A DNA stretch of 64,000 bases from Rhodovastum atsumiense (GTDB lineage: Bacteria; Pseudomonadota; Alphaproteobacteria; Acetobacterales; Acetobacteraceae). Location: positions 2,382,501 through 2,446,500 of the forward strand of contig NZ_OW485601.1 of assembly GCF_937425535.1 (NCBI RefSeq), given 5' to 3'. Of this stretch, positions 59,956 to 64,000 are shown in pieces. The notes beneath the pieces were generated by a model, which saw only the letters and a program-made list of their open reading frames with translations, was not told the origin of the DNA and searched no databases. Within the stretch, counting starts at the first letter, position 1, and each line of letters opens with the position of its first letter. Made by a program: the position numbers and the translations under genes.

Positions 59956-60789
59956 CTACAGCATCGCCAGCGCGACCTTGCGGCGGGGCGGGGGATAGGC
60001 ACGATCGATCTCGGCCAGGTCCTCCGGCGTCAGTTTCAGCCCGGCCGCCGCCGCGTTCTCGCGGACATGGTCGATGCTGCCGGATTTCGGGATGGAGATC
60101 ACGCCCGGATGGCGCAGTGACCAGGCGATGGCGACCTGGGCCGGGGTGACGCCGTGACGGGTGGCGACTGCACGCAGGGCCGGGCTGCGCAGCAGCCGGC
60201 CGCCCTGGCCGACCGGCGAATAGGCCATCAGCGGCAGCCGCGTCTCGCTCCAGGGCAGCAGGTCGAACTCGATGCCGCGGTATTCCGGGTTGTAGAGCAC
60301 CTGGTTGGTGGTGCAGGCGCCGCCGCCGGGCACGGCCAGCAATTCCTCCATGTCGTCCTGGTCGAGGTTCGAGACCCCCCATTGCCGGATCTTGCCCTCG
60401 GCCTTGAGTTTCTCGAAGGCGGCGACGGTCTCGGCGAGCGGCACGCCGCCGCGCCAGTGCAGCAGATACAGATCGATGACATCGGTCTTCAGCCGCCGCA
60501 GGCTGCGGATGCAGGCGGCGGGCAGGCCGGTGCGCGAGGCATTCTGCGGATAGGCCTTGGTGACCAGGTACACCCGGTCACGCAGGCCGGCGATCGCCGC
60601 GGCCACCACTTCTTCCGAGGCGCCGTCGCCGTACATCTCGGCGGTGTCGATCAGGGTGAGGCCGAGTTCGATCCCAAGGCGCAGGGCCGCCGCTTCCTGC
60701 CGCGCCGGGCGCTCGCCCTCGCCGAGCTTCCAGGTGCCCTGGCCGAGGGCGGGGACCTTGGTGCCGTCCGGAAGTGCCACGCTGCGCAT
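59956..60789 (-). CDS. Aldo/keto reductase
   Basis: A 277-residue AKR barrel enzyme. The catalytic tetrad is visible: Asp in LIDTAEMYGDGASEE with the Tyr of EMYG, Lys in YLVTKAYPQN and His in YLLHWRGG. The C-terminal cofactor block is VISIPKSGSIDHVREN. It would reduce an aldehyde or ketone with NADPH. The start at 60789 overlaps the dipeptidase stop (TGATG). Last gene of a three-gene minus-strand unit. Confidence 0.93.
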   Translation of the reverse strand: MRSVALPDGTKVPALGQGTWKLGEGERPARQEAAALRLGIELGLTLIDTAEMYGDGASEEVVAAAIAGLRDRVYLVTKAYPQNASRTGLPAACIRSLRRLKTDVIDLYLLHWRGGVPLAETVAAFEKLKAEGKIRQWGVSNLDQDDMEELLAVPGGGACTTNQVLYNPEYRGIEFDLLPWSETRLPLMAYSPVGQGGRLLRSPALRAVATRHGVTPAQVAIAWSLRHPGVISIPKSGSIDHVRENAAAAGLKLTPEDLAEIDRAYPPPRRKVALAML

Positions 60790-61790
60790 CAGGCTGCCCT
60801 TTGTTCGGCGATGCGGAGAAGCCGCAGGAAGTTGCCACCCCAGAGCAAGGCCAGTTCGCGCGCGCCATAGCCGCGGCTGAGCAGTTCGGCGGTGAGGTTG
60901 GGGCATTCCGCCGCGTCGTGCCAGCCGACGAAGCCGCCGCCGCCGTCGAAATCCGAGGAGATGCCGACATGTTCGATGCCGATGCGCCGCACCGCGTAAT
61001 CGATATGGTCGGCGTAATCGGCCAGGGTGACGTCCTCGGCCTTGCGGCCCGGGCGCAGGAAATGCGCGACCGCCGTCACCTGCACCACCCCGCCGACATC
61101 GCGCAGGGCGTCAAGCTGCGCATCGTCGAGGTTGCGCGGATGGTCGCACAGCGCGCGGATGCAGGAATGGGTGGACAGGACCGGGGTGCGCGATGCCTCG
61201 GCCGCCTGCAGCATCGCCGCGCGGGAGACATGGGCGACATCGACCAGCATGCCGAGCCGGTTCAGCTCGGCGATTGCCTCCCGCCCGAGCGGGGAGAGGC
61301 CGCCATGTTCCTCCGCCGCGTCGCCGAACTCGCTGCGGGGGATGGCGCTGTCGGCGAAGGCGTTGTGGCCGTTATGCGTGAGGGTGAGATAGCGCGCGCC
61401 CAGGGCGCGGAAGCCGCGCAGGCGGGTGGGGTCGCCACCGCAGGCATGGCCGTTCTCGACGGCGGGAATGATGGCGGTGAGGCCGTCGCGATGCGCTTGC
61501 TCGATGGCGTCGGCGGTGGTGCAGAGACGGGTGGTGTCGTCACCCATGGCGGCGATCGCCTGCAGCATGCCATTGGCGCGGGCGAAGGCGGCGGCGTTGC
61601 CGTCCTCGTTGCGTGGACCCTGCGGGACATAGGCGGCGAAACAGCCCGCGGCCATGTGGCCGCGGCGCATCTTCGGCAGGTCCACCCGCCGCGAGGTTTC
61701 CTCGCGGAAGGCGGGGCCTTCGGGCCAGGGGATGTCGATATGGGAATCGAGGGTGAGCAGACTGCGGTGCAGCGCGACGGGGTCGGTCAT
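60789..61790 (-). CDS. Membrane-dipeptidase-family (M19) peptidase
   Basis: A 333-residue M19 dipeptidase. Zinc and catalytic residues are in place: LDSHIDIPW (HxD), AVENGHA (bridging Glu), VAHVS and LSTHSC (histidines), and ISSDFDGGGG. These enzymes cleave dipeptides, often with D-amino acids, or beta-lactam-like amides. No signal peptide is seen, so it is probably cytoplasmic. It follows the BKACE gene by 57 bases and is coupled to the aldo/keto reductase. Confidence 0.92.
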   Translation of the reverse strand: MTDPVALHRSLLTLDSHIDIPWPEGPAFREETSRRVDLPKMRRGHMAAGCFAAYVPQGPRNEDGNAAAFARANGMLQAIAAMGDDTTRLCTTADAIEQAHRDGLTAIIPAVENGHACGGDPTRLRGFRALGARYLTLTHNGHNAFADSAIPRSEFGDAAEEHGGLSPLGREAIAELNRLGMLVDVAHVSRAAMLQAAEASRTPVLSTHSCIRALCDHPRNLDDAQLDALRDVGGVVQVTAVAHFLRPGRKAEDVTLADYADHIDYAVRRIGIEHVGISSDFDGGGGFVGWHDAAECPNLTAELLSRGYGARELALLWGGNFLRLLRIAEQRAA

Positions 61791-61846
61791 GCCGTGACGG
61801 TCGGGGCAGGCCGGGGGCCACGTCAAGCCCGCCGCCTGCCCGGGGA

Positions 61847-62773
61847 TCAGAACTTCACGCGATCGCCGCCCTTCAGCGCCAGCATGGCGCGCGCCTCGGC
61901 GGGGGTGGCGATCTCGAAGCTGAGGTCTTCGAGGATGCGGCGGATCTTCGCCACCTGCTCGGCATTGGACGTGGCCAGTCTTCCCTTGCCGATATAGAGG
62001 CTGTCCTCCAGCCCCACCCGCACATTGCCACCGAGGATGCCGGCCATGGTGGTGAAGGCCATCTGGTGGCGGCCGGCGGCGAGCACCGACCACACGTAGT
62101 CCCGGCCGAACAGGCGGTCGGCGGTCTCGCGCATGAACAGCAGGTTGCGCGGATCGGCGCCAATGCCGCCGAGAATGCCGAAGATGCTCTGCACGAACAG
62201 CGGTGGTTCCACCACCTTGCGGTCGAGCATGTGGGCCAGGTTGTAGAGGTGGCCGATGTCGTAGCATTCGAATTCAAAGCGGGTGCCATGGCCGTGGCCC
62301 ATGAGCCCCACGATGCGAGCGATATCCTTGAAGGTATTGCGGAAGATGAAATCTTCCGTGCGGGTGAGGTACTCCTTCTCCCAGCCATGCTTCCATTCGC
62401 TGATGCGGGCGGCGGCCGGGGAGATGTTGAAGTTCATGCTGCCCATGTTGAGGCTGCACATCTCCGGGCTCGCCTGCAGCGGGGCGGCGAGGCGTTCCTC
62501 CACGGTCATGCCGAGGCCGCCGCCGGTGGTGATGTTCACCACCGCGTCGGTGTTCTGCTTGATGATGGGCAGGAAGCGCATGAACACGGCGGGATCGGGC
62601 GTGGGCTCGCCGGTTTCGGGGTCGCGCGCATGCAGGTGGAGGATGGCGGCGCCTGCTTCGGCGGCGGCGATGGAGTGGGCGGCGATATCCTCGGGGGTGA
62701 TCGGCAGGTGGGGGGACATGCTCGGGGTGTGGATGGCCCCGGTGACGGCACAGGAAATGATGACCTTGGACAT
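61847..62773 (-). CDS. 3-keto-5-aminohexanoate cleavage (BKACE) family protein
   Basis: A 308-residue TIM-barrel BKACE protein. The metal-binding histidines are in LHLHARDPETGEPT, with the acid in the family's downstream blocks VVNITTGGG and FVQSIFGILGG. BKACE enzymes cleave a beta-keto acid with acetyl-CoA; kce-type members work in lysine fermentation, others in carnitine or unknown pathways. GGGGAGAAAAC precedes the ATG at 62773. It leads the BKACE-dipeptidase-aldo/keto reductase unit, whose substrate is unknown. Confidence 0.93.
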   Translation of the reverse strand: MSKVIISCAVTGAIHTPSMSPHLPITPEDIAAHSIAAAEAGAAILHLHARDPETGEPTPDPAVFMRFLPIIKQNTDAVVNITTGGGLGMTVEERLAAPLQASPEMCSLNMGSMNFNISPAAARISEWKHGWEKEYLTRTEDFIFRNTFKDIARIVGLMGHGHGTRFEFECYDIGHLYNLAHMLDRKVVEPPLFVQSIFGILGGIGADPRNLLFMRETADRLFGRDYVWSVLAAGRHQMAFTTMAGILGGNVRVGLEDSLYIGKGRLATSNAEQVAKIRRILEDLSFEIATPAEARAMLALKGGDRVKF

Positions 62774-62952
62774 GTTGTTTTCTCCCCGGTTGCTTGCTTG
62801 TGGGGGCAACTCTGCACGGGGAGAGGCGGCAGGCCAAGCGGGTGAGGGAACAAATCCAATGCGGGCAGGGAATGGACGGGTGGGGCGCCGGCACGTCGTG
62901 GCGCGGGATGGGCTGACGCGCGGGACGGGTTCGGCTATATGAGGTCTCGGCT

Positions 62953-63029
62953 GTCCCCGTAGCTCAGCCGGATAGAGCACAGGATTCCTAATCCTGGGGC
63001 CGTGGGTTCGAATCCCGCCGGGGACACCA
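62953..63029 (+). tRNA. tRNA-Arg (anticodon CCT)
   Basis: Acceptor stem GTCCCCG/CGGGGAC, discriminator A and encoded CCA; D-arm AGCTCAGCCGGATAGAGC; anticodon stem CAGGA/TCCTG with loop TTCCTAA (anticodon CCT); T-loop TTCGAAT. All arms pair. It decodes AGG. Anticodon CCT sits in a cloverleaf typical of bacterial tRNA-Arg. Confidence 0.95.
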
Positions 63030-63527
63030 ATCACCAGGTCCAGGTGCGGCATGCTGTGTTGCCTGGACCGCGCCGGGGGATGCAACCACAAGTTACCGGA
63101 TCGCGCGTATCCGGTGCTTCGCTCTTCCATGCCGCCACGAAGCAGTCGCAGTCCCGCAAGGGCATCATCTAAAACTTTACATTGCAGCCTGGGTTTTTCG
63201 GGATGCCGCTGTGCGTCTCGCGGCAGGCCAGGTCAGTCCTGGTGGTGCATCTGCGCAGATCGCAGGAGAACCGGAACCTGGGATGCTGTTGACCGACTTT
63301 CGGTCGGAACTGTGAAGTGATCGTTCAATCAACAGATCAACCGATCTGCGTGACTCCGGGCCTTGGATGTTCTTTTGTACGTTTATTTATAACATCGAAT
63401 CACATTCGATAACGAAAATCTGCATTTACAACGCATCATATCCAATGAAATAGATATGCATATCTCTGGATGTTGCGTTGATTTACTTATTTTCCCCAAA
63501 GTGATGGGCTTCGATTCGAGGTCAAGG
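63030..63527. promoter_or_regulatory. AT-rich spacer with palindromes upstream of the radical SAM gene
   Basis: About 500 bases without a clear gene. The right part (about 63360-63500) is much more AT-rich than its surroundings. It has three inverted repeats: CAGATC-aacc-GATCTG (63333-63348), ATCGAAT-cac-ATTCGAT (63394-63410) and the perfect palindrome AGATATGCATATCT (63452-63465). A weak promoter may be TTGGAT (63363) with TATAAC (63388), spacing 19; its start point would fall on the second palindrome, as an operator would. A small antisense frame here looks like a shadow. Confidence 0.45.
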
Positions 63528-64000
63528 ATGTCAGAGGCTGCTGACGCCTGGGCGAAGGCCTTGGAAAACATGATCACCTGGAAGGAGCGCCAGCGTGCAG
63601 AGCATCCGCTGACCTACCTGTTCTGGGAATCGACGCTCCGTTGCAACCTGTTCTGCCGGCATTGCGGCAGCGATTGCCTGCGCGACGATTCCACCGCCGA
63701 CCGCGAACTGGCGGGTGAGGTCATCTGCGCGGAACTGGATGCGATCGCCAGGGAGTACGATCCCGGGGGCATCACCTTCGCCATCATCGGCGGCGAGCCG
63801 CTGGTGCGCCGGGACATCGATGCGGTGGGCGCGCATGCTGCCGCGCTCGGCTACAACTGGGGCATCACCACCAATGCCATGCTGCTGGACGAGAAGCGGC
63901 TGGCGTCGCTCAAGGCGGCCGGCCTGACAAGCATCGCGGTCAGCCTCGACGGGCTGGCGGCGCAGCACGATGCGTTGCGCCGCCGTCCAGGGGCGTTCCT
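63528..64000 (+). CDS. Radical SAM protein, 3' end beyond the window
   Basis: The first 157 residues of a radical SAM protein. The cluster motif CNLFCRHC (CxxxCxxC) is near residue 39, within the block YLFWESTLRCNLFCRHCGSD. The FAIIGGEPLVRRDI block (the GGE of the SAM site) and VSLDGLAAQHDALR follow, so the SAM-binding core is of the SPASM/twitch-like kind. The CGSDC context recalls radical SAM enzymes paired with lipoproteins or peptide substrates, but the partial sequence does not settle it. GAGG six bases before the ATG supports the start. The AT-rich upstream region suggests it may be a later arrival. Confidence 0.85.
   Translation, partial: MSEAADAWAKALENMITWKERQRAEHPLTYLFWESTLRCNLFCRHCGSDCLRDDSTADRELAGEVICAELDAIAREYDPGGITFAIIGGEPLVRRDIDAVGAHAAALGYNWGITTNAMLLDEKRLASLKAAGLTSIAVSLDGLAAQHDALRRRPGAF

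Noticed and set aside
62774-63130. An N-terminal extension of the BKACE protein to 63130
   Set aside because: It would read through the antisense of tRNA-Arg(CCT), and the ATG at 62773 has a good ribosome site and the normal family start.
63383-63577. A 64-residue minus-strand frame before the radical SAM gene
   Set aside because: It overlaps the start of the radical SAM gene and the palindromes, and shows no family resemblance or ribosome site.

Overview
The window is GC-rich chromosomal DNA of an alphaproteobacterium, most likely an acidophilic or soil member of the Acetobacteraceae. This rests on the complete bacteriohopanoid gene set of the alphaproteobacterial type, the clustering of isoprenoid genes with it, the small zf-CHCC protein, and the short hairpin-rich repeats at gene junctions. 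The assignment is inference; no 16S gene is present. Genes are densely packed, many overlap by ATGA, GTGA or TGATG, and several use GTG or TTG starts.

Layout. 1-437 is the end of a LivF-type ABC ATPase. 515-2915 (minus) is a tightly coupled run of five lipoproteins, four of which share one domain. 3031-4443 holds decayed genes (a Rha-type phage regulator, an internally deleted VOC protein) and a WXXGXW lipoprotein beside tRNA-Arg(CCG). 4714-9565 carries a small lipoprotein, an alpha/beta hydrolase, a zinc-finger protein, polA and a small secreted protein. 9571-26916 is the hopanoid region in three units: ispA-dxs-hpnM-hpnI-hpnJ-hpnK (minus), ispH-hpnH (plus) and hpnA-B-C-D-E-shc-hpnG (minus). 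Together these make isoprenoid precursors, squalene, hopene and the first side-chain steps; hpnN is not in the window. 28084-35456 encodes a six-subunit hydrogenase-4-like membrane complex whose large subunit lacks the usual nickel-binding cysteines, so it is better read as an energy-converting-hydrogenase-related (Ehr) complex.

35464-45780 is mixed housekeeping and accessory genes: maltose acetyltransferase, CopC/CopD, thioesterase, an SDR with an altered active site, a peptide-type solute-binding protein, a Fic protein with its own consensus-like promoter, RlpA, a 2-hydroxyacid dehydrogenase, and two RNA-modifying enzymes. 45770-58499 is a surface-polysaccharide locus: dTDP-rhamnose synthesis (rfbBACD), a GT2, and two very large modular glycosyltransferases with WbsX domains and a GT4 between them. 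58653-62773 has a membrane protein, a lipoprotein, and an aldo/keto reductase-dipeptidase-BKACE operon. tRNA-Arg(CCT) follows, then an AT-rich, palindrome-containing spacer and the start of a radical SAM gene cut by the window edge.

A repeat family of tandem hairpins occurs three times, each at a gene junction. Two copies sit across the expected start codons of hpnG and hpnK. No rRNA, CRISPR array or intact insertion sequence was seen.
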